Positions 43,816 to 52,184 of a stretch of DNA of 64,000 bases are shown here, piece by piece; the stretch's first letter is position 1; the number at the start of each line of letters is the position of its first letter. The stretch lies in the NCBI RefSeq assembly GCF_000819445.1, contig NZ_CP005286.1:372001-436000 (forward strand), given 5' to 3'. This DNA is from Corynebacterium humireducens NBRC 106098 = DSM 45392 (lineage in GTDB: Bacteria > Actinomycetota > Actinomycetes > Mycobacteriales > Mycobacteriaceae). Under the pieces are notes generated by a model, which was not told where the DNA came from, ran no database searches, and was given only the letters and a program-made list of their open reading frames with translations. Made by a program: the position numbers and the translations under genes.

Positions 43816-44673
43816 TTACAGGCGGGTGCTGGAGGTCAGGTCGATGTTGGCCTTGTCTGCGAGGTCGGCGTCGCTGAAGGAGGTGACGTTCCTGCCCTCG
43901 GCCAGCTGCGCGGAGAAGGCGGCGTACTTGCGCTCGCCGCCCAGCTGGTGGAGGAGGAAGCCGGTGAGCAGGCCGCGGGCGGTCTCCTGGGCGGAGTAGC
44001 GCGGGATGCCCTGGCCGAGTGCGAGCTTGATGAGGGTGTCCTCGGAGAAGCCGGCCTGGTTGCCGTTCTTCACCTCGCGGTAGACCACGTCGCCGCCCCA
44101 GTTGAAGGCCACGCGGGCGGGGTTGCCGGGGTCGAGGAGGTCGCCGACGAGTCCGGGGTGGCCGCCGCCGATGACCAGGCCGGGGGCCTTGACCGCGCGG
44201 GCGGCCTCCGTGGCGGGCGGGGCGGTGACGGCGGGGTAGAGGGCGCCGACGGCCTTGATGCGGGGGTTGTTGGCTGCGCAGAGGATGGCGGCACCGGCTC
44301 CCATGCCGTGGCCGGCGATGCCGAGCTTGCCGGGGGAGACGGTGACCTTGCCCTGGCCGAGTTTCACGCCGGCGGCGATCTGCAGGGCGGTCTCCAGGTC
44401 GGAGGAGAAGCCGCGGTGGTCGGGGACGAGGCCGGTCTCGGTGTCGGGGGCGGTGACGACGATGCCCCAGCTGGCGAGGTGGCGCAGGGTGGCGTGGTAG
44501 GTCCGGACGGGCTTCATCCAGTCGTGTCCGAAGGCGATGGCCGGCACGCTGTTGCCTTCCGCGGGGGCGTAGACCTTGCCGGGCAGTCCGGCGTAGTCGA
44601 GGTCGCCGACGAGCACGCGGTGGGGGCCGCGCTTGGACAACTGGGCCAGGTGCTTCTTCAGATTCGCAGACAC
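43816..44673 (-). CDS. Alpha/beta-hydrolase-like protein lacking the usual serine
   Basis: A 285-residue protein of the dienelactone-hydrolase/PET-hydrolase-like fold. It has VPAIAFGHDWMKPVRTYHATL near the oxyanion region and LGIAGHGMGAGAAILCA at the nucleophile elbow. The expected GxSxG reads G-H-G-M-G, with Gly (codon GGC) in place of the catalytic Ser. Downstream elements (KAPGLVIGGGHPGLVGD) also deviate. It may therefore be non-catalytic, for example a binding or scaffolding protein. The GTG at 44673 is chosen as start; no better start lies upstream in frame. It is divergent from glmS. Confidence 0.7.
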   Translation of the reverse strand: MSANLKKHLAQLSKRGPHRVLVGDLDYAGLPGKVYAPAEGNSVPAIAFGHDWMKPVRTYHATLRHLASWGIVVTAPDTETGLVPDHRGFSSDLETALQIAAGVKLGQGKVTVSPGKLGIAGHGMGAGAAILCAANNPRIKAVGALYPAVTAPPATEAARAVKAPGLVIGGGHPGLVGDLLDPGNPARVAFNWGGDVVYREVKNGNQAGFSEDTLIKLALGQGIPRYSAQETARGLLTGFLLHQLGGERKYAAFSAQLAEGRNVTSFSDADLADKANIDLTSSTRL

Positions 44674-44782
44674 GAACCCAGGATAACGGATGGGCGGCGT
44701 TATGAATGTCACACCACGGAAAACCCCGTGTTGAGGGGCGGGTGAGGGGTTGGGCGGGGCGTCGGAAAGCATCTTGTACCTG

Positions 44783-44818
44783 TTGTGCGACAGGGGGATT
44801 CCTCTACGATTCTCCCCA
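44783..44818 (+). promoter_or_regulatory. Promoter and leaderless start of glmS
   Basis: TTGTGC (44783-44788), a 16-base spacer and TACGAT (44805-44810) precede the ATG at 44818 by seven bases, so the mRNA is expected to be leaderless. The word GGCGTCGGAAAGC lies just upstream at 44758-44770. No glmS ribozyme is possible in so short a leader. Confidence 0.5.
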
Positions 44819-46668
44819 TGTGTGGAATCGTTGGATACGTCGGTGAACGACAGGGACTGGGCCTCGCGCTGGAGGCGCTGCGACGCATGGAGTACCGCGG
44901 CTACGACTCGTCGGGTATCGCCGTCAATGACGGCACCATCGACGTGGTGAAGAAGGCCGGCAAGCTGGCGAACCTCGAGGAGATCCTCGACCCCGCGGCG
45001 CTGCCGGGCACCACCGCGATCGGCCACACCCGCTGGGCCACCCACGGCCGCCCCACGGACGCGAACGCGCACCCGCACGTCAGTTTCGACGGCCGCGTGG
45101 CCATCGTGCACAACGGCATCATCGAGAACTTCGCGCCGTTGCGGCAGGAGCTTCTCGACGCCGGCGTGACCCTCCACTCCGACACCGACTCGGAGGTCGC
45201 CTCGCATCTGCTGGCGCGCGCCTACAACGAGGGGGAGACCGCCGGGGACTTCCGCGCCTCGGCGCTGGCCGTGCTGGGCCGCCTGGAGGGCGCCTTCACG
45301 CTGTTGTTCACGCACGCCGACCACCCGGACCAGATCATCGCCGCCCGCCGCTCGACGCCGCTGATCGTGGGCGTCGGGGAGGGGGAGATGTTCCTCGGTT
45401 CCGACGTCGCCGCGTTCATCGAGTACACCCGCAACGCGGTGGAGCTGGACCAGGACAACGTCGTCGTCATCACGCGGGACGGGTACGAGGTCCTCAACTT
45501 CGACGGCTCGCCCGCCGAGGGCCGTCCCTTCACCATCGACTGGGACCTGGCCGCCGCGGAGAAGGGCGGCTTCGACTCCTTCATGATGAAGGAGATCCAC
45601 GAGCAGCCGGCGGCCGTCCGCGACACCCTCGGCGGGCACTTCCACGACGGGCGCGTCTTCCTCGACGAGTCCCGCATCTCCGAGCAGGACCTCAAGTCGG
45701 TCAACCAGGTCTTCGTCGTGGCCTGCGGCTCCGCGTACCACTCGGGCCTGCTGGCCAAGTACGCCATCGAGCACTGGGTGCGTGTCCCGGTGCAGATCGA
45801 GGTGGCCTCCGAGTTCCGTTACCGGGACCCGGTCCTCGACGAGCGGACGCTGGTGCTGGCCATCTCCCAGTCGGGGGAGACCGCCGACACCCTGGAGGCC
45901 GTCCGTCACGCGCGTGCCCAGGGGGCGAAGGTGCTCGCCGTGTGCAACACGAACGGCTCGCAGATCCCGCGGGAGTCCGACGCGGTGCTGTACACCCACG
46001 CGGGCCCCGAGATCGGCGTCGCCTCGACGAAGGCGTTCCTCGCGCAGGTCGCCGCGAACTACATCGTCGGGCTCGCCCTGGCCCAGGCGAAGGGCACGAA
46101 GTACCCCGACGAGATCGCGGAGATCTGGCAGTCGCTGGAGGAGATCCCCACCCGGATCGAGGAGCTTCTCGACGTCCGCGGGCAGGTCGCCGGCATCGCC
46201 GCGGAGCTCGGCGCGGTGCAGACCATGCTCTTCCTCGGCCGCGGCGTCGGTTTCCCCGTCGCCCTCGAGGGGGCGCTCAAGCTCAAGGAGCTGGCCTATA
46301 TCCACGCGGAGGGTTTCCCGGCCGGGGAGCTCAAGCACGGCCCGATCGCCCTCATCGAGGAGGACCTGCCGGTGGTCGTCGTCGTGCCCTCCCCGCGGGG
46401 CGTGAAGCTGCTGCACTCCAAGATCGTGTCCAACATCCAGGAGATCCGGGCCCGCGGGGCACGCACCATCGTCATCGCGGAGGAGGGGGACGAGGCAGTC
46501 CGGGAGTTCGCCAACTACCTCATAGAGATCCCCGCGACCTCCTCCATCATGCAGCCGCTGCTGGCGACGGTGCCGCTGCAGTTCCTCGCCGCCGACATCG
46601 CCCGGCAGTGCGGCAACGAGGACATCGACAAGCCGCGCAACCTGGCCAAGTCGGTGACGGTCGAGTAG
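44818..46668 (+). CDS. glmS: Glutamine-fructose-6-phosphate aminotransferase
   Basis: GlmS makes glucosamine-6-phosphate from fructose-6-phosphate and glutamine, the first step to UDP-GlcNAc. The 616-residue protein starts Met-Cys (MCGIVGYVGERQ), where Cys2 becomes the N-terminal nucleophile of the glutaminase domain. HTRWATHGRP and HNGIIENF are further glutaminase motifs. Two SIS domains follow (about 290-430 and 460-600, SQSGETADT and LGRGVGFPVALEGALKLKE), and the C-terminus NLAKSVTVE is standard. An upstream in-frame start is rejected because Cys must follow Met. Confidence 0.98.
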   Translation: MCGIVGYVGERQGLGLALEALRRMEYRGYDSSGIAVNDGTIDVVKKAGKLANLEEILDPAALPGTTAIGHTRWATHGRPTDANAHPHVSFDGRVAIVHNGIIENFAPLRQELLDAGVTLHSDTDSEVASHLLARAYNEGETAGDFRASALAVLGRLEGAFTLLFTHADHPDQIIAARRSTPLIVGVGEGEMFLGSDVAAFIEYTRNAVELDQDNVVVITRDGYEVLNFDGSPAEGRPFTIDWDLAAAEKGGFDSFMMKEIHEQPAAVRDTLGGHFHDGRVFLDESRISEQDLKSVNQVFVVACGSAYHSGLLAKYAIEHWVRVPVQIEVASEFRYRDPVLDERTLVLAISQSGETADTLEAVRHARAQGAKVLAVCNTNGSQIPRESDAVLYTHAGPEIGVASTKAFLAQVAANYIVGLALAQAKGTKYPDEIAEIWQSLEEIPTRIEELLDVRGQVAGIAAELGAVQTMLFLGRGVGFPVALEGALKLKELAYIHAEGFPAGELKHGPIALIEEDLPVVVVVPSPRGVKLLHSKIVSNIQEIRARGARTIVIAEEGDEAVREFANYLIEIPATSSIMQPLLATVPLQFLAADIARQCGNEDIDKPRNLAKSVTVE

Positions 46669-46681
46669 ACCGCCGCCGGTC

Positions 46682-47821
46682 TCAGCCCTCCCCGGCCGCC
46701 AGCCTGTGCAGCCGGGGGATCGGCATGCGCATGTCCAGGGCCGCCGCCGCGTGGTGCTCCGGCCAGCGGATGACGAAGGCGCGTTCCTCCAGGGAACCCT
46801 TCACCACCTCCGGGGCGACGTCCTCCCGTGGCGGGGAGCCGGACACCTTGAGGCCCACGCCCCACTGGTCGGTCCAGAAGTAGAAGGGGTGGTCGCGTTC
46901 GGCGGCGGCGTCGCCGTTGAGCAGGCCGTCCGCGGCGACGCGCCCCTGCTCGATGGCGGACGTCCACACCGGGGAGCGGCGGGGCCCGTCCGGGCCGTCG
47001 AGCCAGCATACGTCCCCCGCGGCGACGATCCCCGGGTGCCCGGGGACGCGCTGGCGGGAGTCGACGATGAGGCGGCCGTCGGCAAGTAGTCCGGAGTCGG
47101 CGAGCCAGTCGACGGCCGGGTCGTCGCCGATGCCGGTGAACACGATGTCCGACTCGATGACCTCACCCGAGGGCAGCGTCACGGCCATGCCGTCCGCGGT
47201 CTCCGCGACGGAGTCGACGAGGGTGTCGAGGATGCGCACGCCCGCCTCCTCCGCCAGCGTCGTGAGGAGGCCTCCCAGCAGGGGACCCAGGTGCATGGAC
47301 AGCGGGACCCCCGGGTTGAGCAGGGTGACCTCGCAGCCCAGGCCGACGGCCGCGGAGGCGACCTCCATGCCGAGCGGGCCACCACCGATGAAGGTCACGC
47401 GCGGCCGCTCGAGGAGCTTGGCCCGCAGCCTCTCCGCGTCCGCCAGGGAACGCAGCGTGAACTCGCGGGGGGAGTCCGTGAGGTGGCGCGCCCGCGAACC
47501 GGTGGCGATGACCAGTCCGTCGTAGGGGAGGGAGGTGCCGTCGTCGAGAAGCACCGTCCGGGCGTCCGTGTCGAGGGAGACCGCCCGACGCCCGAGGAGT
47601 TCGACGGTGTCGTCCGTGTCCGCGCTGATGCGCGGCAGCGGGGCGAGGTGGATGCCGCCGTCGCCGGGGGCGAGCGCCGCCTTGGACAGCGAGGGGCGGG
47701 AGTACGCCTCGACGTCCTCGGCACCGACGTAGGTCAGGGTGCCGGTGAAGCCGAGACGGCGGAGGTTGTCGCCGACGGTCAGCCCCGCGATGCTGTGGCC
47801 GACGATGACGATCCGGTCCAT
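46682..47821 (-). CDS. FAD-dependent ferredoxin/rubredoxin-type reductase
   Basis: A 379-residue flavoprotein that passes electrons from NAD(P)H to a small iron-sulfur partner. The FAD-binding motif is IVIVGHSIAGLTVGDNLRR, with the second Gly of GxGxxG replaced (GHSIAG). The NAD(P) motif is VTFIGGGPLGMEVASAAVGL, and the C-terminal FAD contact is GIVAAGDVCWLDG. The adjacent ferredoxin overlaps its start (GTGATG), so the two work as a pair. Such pairs commonly serve cytochrome P450s or oxygenases, none of which is in this window. The start could also be the GTG at 47824. Confidence 0.88.
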   Translation of the reverse strand: MDRIVIVGHSIAGLTVGDNLRRLGFTGTLTYVGAEDVEAYSRPSLSKAALAPGDGGIHLAPLPRISADTDDTVELLGRRAVSLDTDARTVLLDDGTSLPYDGLVIATGSRARHLTDSPREFTLRSLADAERLRAKLLERPRVTFIGGGPLGMEVASAAVGLGCEVTLLNPGVPLSMHLGPLLGGLLTTLAEEAGVRILDTLVDSVAETADGMAVTLPSGEVIESDIVFTGIGDDPAVDWLADSGLLADGRLIVDSRQRVPGHPGIVAAGDVCWLDGPDGPRRSPVWTSAIEQGRVAADGLLNGDAAAERDHPFYFWTDQWGVGLKVSGSPPREDVAPEVVKGSLEERAFVIRWPEHHAAAALDMRMPIPRLHRLAAGEG

Positions 47822-48018
47822 CACTCCACCAGCCGGAGCGCGGAGACGGGGCAGACCCGGACGGCGTCGCGGGCGTCGTCGAGCTGTGAGGGGCTGAGGT
47901 CGCCGGGGACATCGATGATGAGGTTGTCGTCGTCATCGAGGTGGACGAGGTCCGGGGCGGCCTGCTCGCACAGTCCGTGGGCCTCGCAGCGGTCCTTGTC
48001 GAGTTCCAGTCGGGTCAT
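47821..48018 (-). CDS. [3Fe-4S]-type ferredoxin
   Basis: A 65-residue ferredoxin. Three cysteines C11, C17 and C56 (in RVCPVSAL) and H14 at the position of the usual fourth ligand (CxxHxxCx~38CP) mark the 3Fe-4S type associated with actinobacterial P450 systems. A strong ribosome-binding site (AAGGAGG) precedes the ATG at 48018. The start region on this strand has TTAAAC-16-TATTCT as a possible promoter at about 48083-48056. It overlaps the reductase gene and is probably its electron acceptor. Confidence 0.9.
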   Translation of the reverse strand: MTRLELDKDRCEAHGLCEQAAPDLVHLDDDDNLIIDVPGDLSPSQLDDARDAVRVCPVSALRLVE

Positions 48019-48158
48019 GATTCCTCCTTGTGAGACGGGTATGTGACCAGCGTCGCAGAATATGAACGGAAAAACCAGGTTTAAGGAAAAATGGGTGCCG
48101 GATCATGGCGTGCCCCGCCTCCGGAGGGCGGGACTGCGGCACGCCGGGCCGGGAGTGG

Positions 48159-48172
48159 CACAATGTCACCCA
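48159..48172 (+). promoter_or_regulatory. -10 box and probable leaderless start of alr
   Basis: CACAAT (48159-48164) ends seven bases before the ATG at 48172. The in-frame ATG at 48163 overlaps this box and is therefore rejected. A GC-rich inverted repeat (GGCGTGCC to GGCACGCC, about 48107-48147) lies upstream and may end the neighbouring transcript. Confidence 0.45.
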
Positions 48173-49269
48173 TGGAGCTCTTGACCACCCGCATCGACCT
48201 GGATGCCATCGCACACAACACCCGCCTGCTCAAGGACCTGGTGGGTGACGTGCGGCTCATGGCCGTGGTCAAGGCGGACGGTTACGGGCACGGCGCCGGC
48301 CGCGTCGCGCAGGTCATGGCGGAGAACGGCGCCGACTGCTTCGGCGTCGCCACCCTGCAGGAGGCCGTCGACCTGCGCAACGAGGGCATCGCCAAACCCA
48401 TCCTCGCCTGGATCTGGTCCCCGGAACAGGACCTCACCGAGGCGCTCTCCCTCAACATCCAGCTCGGCATCCCCTCGGTGGCGCACGCGCAGGCGCTTGT
48501 CGACGCCGCCGTGCCCGCCCGCGTCTCCGTCAAGGTGGACACCGGGCTGCACCGCTCGGGCGTCGACGAGGCGGACTGGGCCCGCGTGTTCACCCTCCTG
48601 CACGAGGCGGAGCACCTCACCGTCACCGGCGTGTTCTCCCACCTGGCCTGCGCCGATGAGCCGGACAACCCCACCAACGACGCCCAGGCCGCCGCCCTCG
48701 GGAGGGCCATCGACCTGGCCCGTTCCCTGGGCCTGGACATCCCGGTCAACCACCTGTGCAACTCACCCGGCACGCTCACCCGTCCCGACCTGCACCACGA
48801 GCAGGTGCGCGTCGGCCTGGCGCTCTACGGGCTCTCCCCGCTCCCGGACGTCGACCCCGGACTGCGTCCGGCGATGAGCTGGATCGGGCGGATCACCGTG
48901 GTCAAGCCGATCGAGCCGGGCGAGTCCACCTCCTACAACCACACCTGGACTGCCGAGGAGCCCGGCTGGCTGGCGGTCGTCCCCGCCGGATACGCCGACG
49001 GCGTGCCGCGCTCCTGGCAGGGAGACCTGCAGGTGGGCATCGGCGGCAAGCTGTACCCGCAGGTCGGGCGCGTGTGCATGGACCAGATCGTCGTCTCCCT
49101 GGGGGCCAACGAGTTCGGGGTCCAGCCCGGCGACGAGGCCGTCATCTTCGGTGAGGGAGGACTCAGCGCCACCGAACTGGCCGCCGCCACCGGCACCATC
49201 AACTACGAGATCATCTGCCGGCCCACCGGCCGCACCGTCCGTGAGTACGAGGGAGGGATCGACCTGTGA
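48172..49269 (+). CDS. alr: Alanine racemase
   Basis: Alr makes D-alanine for peptidoglycan. The 365-residue PLP enzyme has K34 in AVVKADGYGHG as the cofactor lysine. The catalytic tyrosine lies in STSYNHTWTAEEPGW, with GRVCMDQIVV and PAGYADG as further family sequences. Both domains are complete. It precedes tsaE with a four-base overlap (GTGA), the same order as in mycobacteria. Confidence 0.96.
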   Translation: MELLTTRIDLDAIAHNTRLLKDLVGDVRLMAVVKADGYGHGAGRVAQVMAENGADCFGVATLQEAVDLRNEGIAKPILAWIWSPEQDLTEALSLNIQLGIPSVAHAQALVDAAVPARVSVKVDTGLHRSGVDEADWARVFTLLHEAEHLTVTGVFSHLACADEPDNPTNDAQAAALGRAIDLARSLGLDIPVNHLCNSPGTLTRPDLHHEQVRVGLALYGLSPLPDVDPGLRPAMSWIGRITVVKPIEPGESTSYNHTWTAEEPGWLAVVPAGYADGVPRSWQGDLQVGIGGKLYPQVGRVCMDQIVVSLGANEFGVQPGDEAVIFGEGGLSATELAAATGTINYEIICRPTGRTVREYEGGIDL

Positions 49270-49754
49270 GCTTCCCCGCGGAAGGCACCCGGGAACTGAC
49301 CACCGCCGAGGACACCCAGGCCTTCGCCGAGGAACTGGGCCGCACCCTGCAGGCCGGGGACGTGGTCATCCTCGACGGCCCGCTCGGCGCCGGCAAGACC
49401 ACCTTCACCCAGGGCCTGGCCCGGGGCCTGCAGGTCAAGGGGCGTGTGACCTCGCCGACCTTCGTCATCGCCCGTGAGCACCGCTCCACGGTCGGCGGGC
49501 CGACGCTCATCCACCTCGACGCCTACCGGCTCCTCGGGGAGGGCTCCTCGGGGGACCCGCTCGGGGAGCTCGACGCGCTCGACCTGGACACCGAACTCGC
49601 CGACGCCGTCGTGGTCGCCGAATGGGGCGGCGGGCTGGTGGAGCAGATCGCCGAACGCTACCTGCTCGTCCAGTTCGACCGGGAGACGGCCGTGCTCCGC
49701 GACCCGGACTCGGAGGCGCGGATCATCACCTGGCGGTGGGTGGACGCGGCCTGA
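49266..49754 (+). CDS. tsaE: tRNA threonylcarbamoyladenosine biosynthesis ATPase TsaE
   Basis: TsaE is the ATPase partner of TsaB-TsaD in making t6A at position 37 of ANN-decoding tRNAs. The 162-residue protein has the P-loop LDGPLGAGKTTFTQGLARGL and the following VTSPTFVIAREH. The Walker-B-like LIHLDAYRL and the conserved Glu-Trp (VVAEWGGG) complete it. It starts with GTG overlapping alr. Its partners tsaB and tsaD lie 11 kb downstream, separated by the accessory block. Confidence 0.95.
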   Translation: MSFPAEGTRELTTAEDTQAFAEELGRTLQAGDVVILDGPLGAGKTTFTQGLARGLQVKGRVTSPTFVIAREHRSTVGGPTLIHLDAYRLLGEGSSGDPLGELDALDLDTELADAVVVAEWGGGLVEQIAERYLLVQFDRETAVLRDPDSEARIITWRWVDAA

Positions 49755-49755
49755 C

Positions 49756-50241
49756 TCAGGCCGCGAACAGCCGCGCGGCCTGCAGGTAGTAGGGCTCGGA
49801 CTCGCGGCCGGCGTTGAGGCTGCCGAAGGTGCCCGGCTCGATGGTGCCCTCCCCGTCGGCCCGGCGGTCGAAGATGTAGAGGATGGGCTCCGCGCCGAGG
49901 CGGGCGAAGGTCTGCCGGACGTCGTGCGAGCCTAAGGCCCGGGCCAGCGCGGGGGCGGCGTCGAGGTGGGCGTCGAAAAGCGCGCACACCTCGGTGAGCC
50001 GCGGGGTCCGCAGGGCGATGCCGGAACGCTCCGGGCACCAGCGGGCCACCGGGGAGGCGTCCGCGCCGGGGCCGTCGGAGTCGCCGAGGTCGGCGAGGAC
50101 GGCGAACCAGGGGAGGAGGGTCTCCTCGGTGCGCACGAGGGTGGCGCCGTAGATCTTGTCGCCGGGGAGGTGGTCGGTGTGTTGCTCGAGGGCCTCGACG
50201 AGCGCCGAGGACAGTACATGGCTGAACGGTGTGATGGTCAT
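49756..50241 (-). CDS. Protein of unknown function (possibly DUF4303-like)
   Basis: A 161-residue soluble protein beginning MTITPFSHVLSSALVEALEQ and containing PGDKIYGATLVRTEETLLPWF. The pattern faintly resembles DUF4303/immunity-type proteins, but I cannot assign it. No membrane segment or signal peptide. It is on the minus strand, convergent with tsaE (one base apart), and about 50 bases downstream of the CHAT gene. A GGAGGCACC ribosome-binding site precedes the ATG at 50241, so it is probably the last gene of the CHAT-containing string. Confidence 0.6.
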   Translation of the reverse strand: MTITPFSHVLSSALVEALEQHTDHLPGDKIYGATLVRTEETLLPWFAVLADLGDSDGPGADASPVARWCPERSGIALRTPRLTEVCALFDAHLDAAPALARALGSHDVRQTFARLGAEPILYIFDRRADGEGTIEPGTFGSLNAGRESEPYYLQAARLFAA

Positions 50242-50290
50242 GGTGCCTCCTGGGATGAGGTCGAGCACACCACACCCTAATCGTTGGGGG

Positions 50291-51430
50291 TCAGCCCTGC
50301 CTGTCGAGACGCCAGACCGCCGGTGCCGCCCACCAGGCAGGATTGTCCGCGGCACGTCCCTCCGCGTACCAGGCGCGCGCCTTCGCGAGCTGCCAGTCCA
50401 GCAGCGACCGCACCGGGTCCTCCGCCCGCAGCGCACGGTCGGTGGCCAGGATCAGCTCCCGCAGCGGCTGCACCCCGGCGTCCAGGGTGTCCAGGGCGGC
50501 CTCGGTGGGCAGGGTCCACAGGCTGGCCACGACCGTGTCCGCGCCGCAGGCCACGGCGGTGGTCGCCAGGCCGAAGGGTTCGGGGTAGCGCAGGTCGGAA
50601 CCCGAACCGCAGCCGAGGAGACCGACCCGCGCCGGGGCCTGCCATCCCGCACGCAGCAGGTCACCGGCACTCACCGGCTCCGCGAGGTGCAGCGTCGAGG
50701 ACTCCGCGGAGGCGGACTCCACACCCGCGGCCGACACGTGGCCGACGAACAGCAGACTCCGGGCCCGCGCCGACAGGGAGAGGAACTCCTCCCGCCCGAG
50801 GGTGGTGCGGGCGAGCTCCGGGTAGGTCACCGCCTCCGGGACGGTGGTGGGGCGCAGGAGGGCGGCCAGGGGGTCCGTGGGCGTCGGCCTGCCGAGCACC
50901 GACCCCAGGGGGCCGGTGGGTGGCTGGCCGGGGATCTTCGGGTCGATGACCATGAGCTCCCCCGCGGGCTGCGCGCCGGGACGCGGCTCCGGGGCGAGGG
51001 CGACCACCGAGTCGGGGGCGTAGAGGCTCACGTCGGCGACGTCACCGAGCATCCTGTCCTTCCTGCCTGTCGGCAGCAGCGCCCAGGGCACCTGCGCGAG
51101 GCCCGGGGAGGGACGGATCAGCAGCTGTCGGCGGCGCGCAGGGTGGAAGTTACGGAGCAGCTCAGGCGGGAGGAGCAGCTGGGAGAGCTGCGAGAGGTAC
51201 GTCCACGTGTCCTGGGGGGAACGGAAGGCCCCGTCGTGGAACGTGCGTCGCAGGGCCTCCTCCTGGGTCTCTCCGGGGACGGCGTCGGGGAAGCTGCGTG
51301 CGAAGGAGTCCCGCAGGGCGGCGTTCCGCTCCGGGCTGATCCGGGCGGTGCGCACCTCCGCGGAACCCTCCACCCGCCAGGAGAAGTAGGTGTGGACGGC
51401 ATCCGCGTACGTGAGGAAGACCCTGCTCAT
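50291..51430 (-). CDS. CHAT-domain (caspase-like) protein
   Basis: A 379-residue protein whose C-terminal two thirds show the CHAT (caspase HetF-associated with TPRs) pattern. LIRPSPGLAQVPWALL is followed by the dyad histidine H231 in LLFVGHVSAAG and cysteine C274 in GLLGCGSGSD, then GLATTAVACGADTVVASLWT. Both catalytic residues are present, so it is probably an active cysteine protease. The N-terminal 90 residues are unassigned. The ATG at 51430 is preferred because TAACGT lies just before it (leaderless); an upstream GTG at 51472 is less likely. Neighbours are an LpqH-like lipoprotein and two unknown proteins on the same strand and a TPR-like protein opposite. Substrate unknown. Confidence 0.82.
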   Translation of the reverse strand: MSRVFLTYADAVHTYFSWRVEGSAEVRTARISPERNAALRDSFARSFPDAVPGETQEEALRRTFHDGAFRSPQDTWTYLSQLSQLLLPPELLRNFHPARRRQLLIRPSPGLAQVPWALLPTGRKDRMLGDVADVSLYAPDSVVALAPEPRPGAQPAGELMVIDPKIPGQPPTGPLGSVLGRPTPTDPLAALLRPTTVPEAVTYPELARTTLGREEFLSLSARARSLLFVGHVSAAGVESASAESSTLHLAEPVSAGDLLRAGWQAPARVGLLGCGSGSDLRYPEPFGLATTAVACGADTVVASLWTLPTEAALDTLDAGVQPLRELILATDRALRAEDPVRSLLDWQLAKARAWYAEGRAADNPAWWAAPAVWRLDRQG

Positions 51431-51480
51431 GAGGGTCCACGTTAGACCAGGGGTCCCCGGACAGCAGCGCAACGTTAAAG

Positions 51481-51501
51481 GCCCCGGCCGTGGGCCGGGG
51501 C
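51481..51501 (-). terminator. Terminator after the LpqH-like gene
   Basis: On the minus strand GCCCCGGCC-cac-GGCCGGGGC is followed by CTTTAACG. The perfect nine-base stem stands between the lipoprotein stop and the CHAT start, so the CHAT gene likely needs its own promoter. Confidence 0.8.
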
Positions 51502-51517
51502 AGAGGGGTCGGGCGGA

Positions 51518-52096
51518 CTAGGGGCAGGTGACCGAGAGCTCGAAGGACTTCTCCTGCGGGCCGGCCATCGGGTTGTTCATGTCCGCCGCGGTGAGGACAC
51601 CGGTGATCTCGTAGGTGTTGCCGTTCTTCGTGGCGGTGGCCTCGTTGCCGGGGATGCCTGCGGCGTAGGCCAGGGCCTCGCCGGTCTCGGTGGAGCCCAT
51701 GCCGACCGCCTGGACCTCCGGGTTGTCGCCGGTGCTGAGGACAGCGCTCAGACCGGTGGCGGAGTCCATCGTGGCGGAGGTGGAGCCGACCGAGAGGGAG
51801 ATGGTGTCGCCCTGCTCGGCGCAGACCACGGTGGCGTCGGTGATCTCGACCGGGGTGCCGTCGACGGAGGCGCTCCACTCGCCGCCGGTGGTGACGGTGG
51901 TGTCACCCGCGGTGATGGTCGTGGCGTCGCCGGACTTGCCGGACTTGCCGGACTTGCCGGAGTCGGCCGCCGCAGCCGCGGTGGTGGTGGCGGAGTCGCC
52001 GGAGTCGGCGGAGGAGTCGGAGCAGGCGGTCAGACCGAGGCCACCGATGAGGGCGGCGGCAGCGGCGGCGGTGAGCTTGAGGGCGGTGCGGTTCAT
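51518..52096 (-). CDS. LpqH-type (19-kDa antigen-like) lipoprotein
   Basis: A 192-residue lipoprotein precursor. The signal peptide ends in the lipobox LTAC (Cys25). A Ser/Ala/Thr-rich linker contains a triple Gly-Lys-Ser repeat (KSGKSGKSG). A beta-rich domain follows, with conserved Cys in VVCAEQGD and the C-terminal FELSVTCP. The order TATKNGNTYEITG and DMNNPMAG is strikingly like mycobacterial LpqH. It is exported and attached to the outer face of the membrane. A good ribosome-binding site (AAGGAGAAGATC) precedes the ATG at 52096. Function of the family is unclear; it is immunogenic in mycobacteria. Confidence 0.82.
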   Translation of the reverse strand: MNRTALKLTAAAAAALIGGLGLTACSDSSADSGDSATTTAAAAADSGKSGKSGKSGDATTITAGDTTVTTGGEWSASVDGTPVEITDATVVCAEQGDTISLSVGSTSATMDSATGLSAVLSTGDNPEVQAVGMGSTETGEALAYAAGIPGNEATATKNGNTYEITGVLTAADMNNPMAGPQEKSFELSVTCP

Positions 52097-52184
52097 GATC
52101 TTCTCCTTGGCTTCCCGGTCAGCCCCTGTGGCTGTCCGGTGATCTCAAGGTATGAAGGGGCCGCGGCTACCGTTCACAAAAAGC

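Noticed and set aside
44759..44817. glmS ribozyme in front of glmS
   Set aside because: The predicted transcript is leaderless and the space too short; such ribozymes belong to other phyla.
43816..46416. An 866-residue minus-strand frame covering glmS
   Set aside because: The N-terminal two thirds are antisense to glmS; the true protein starts at 44673.
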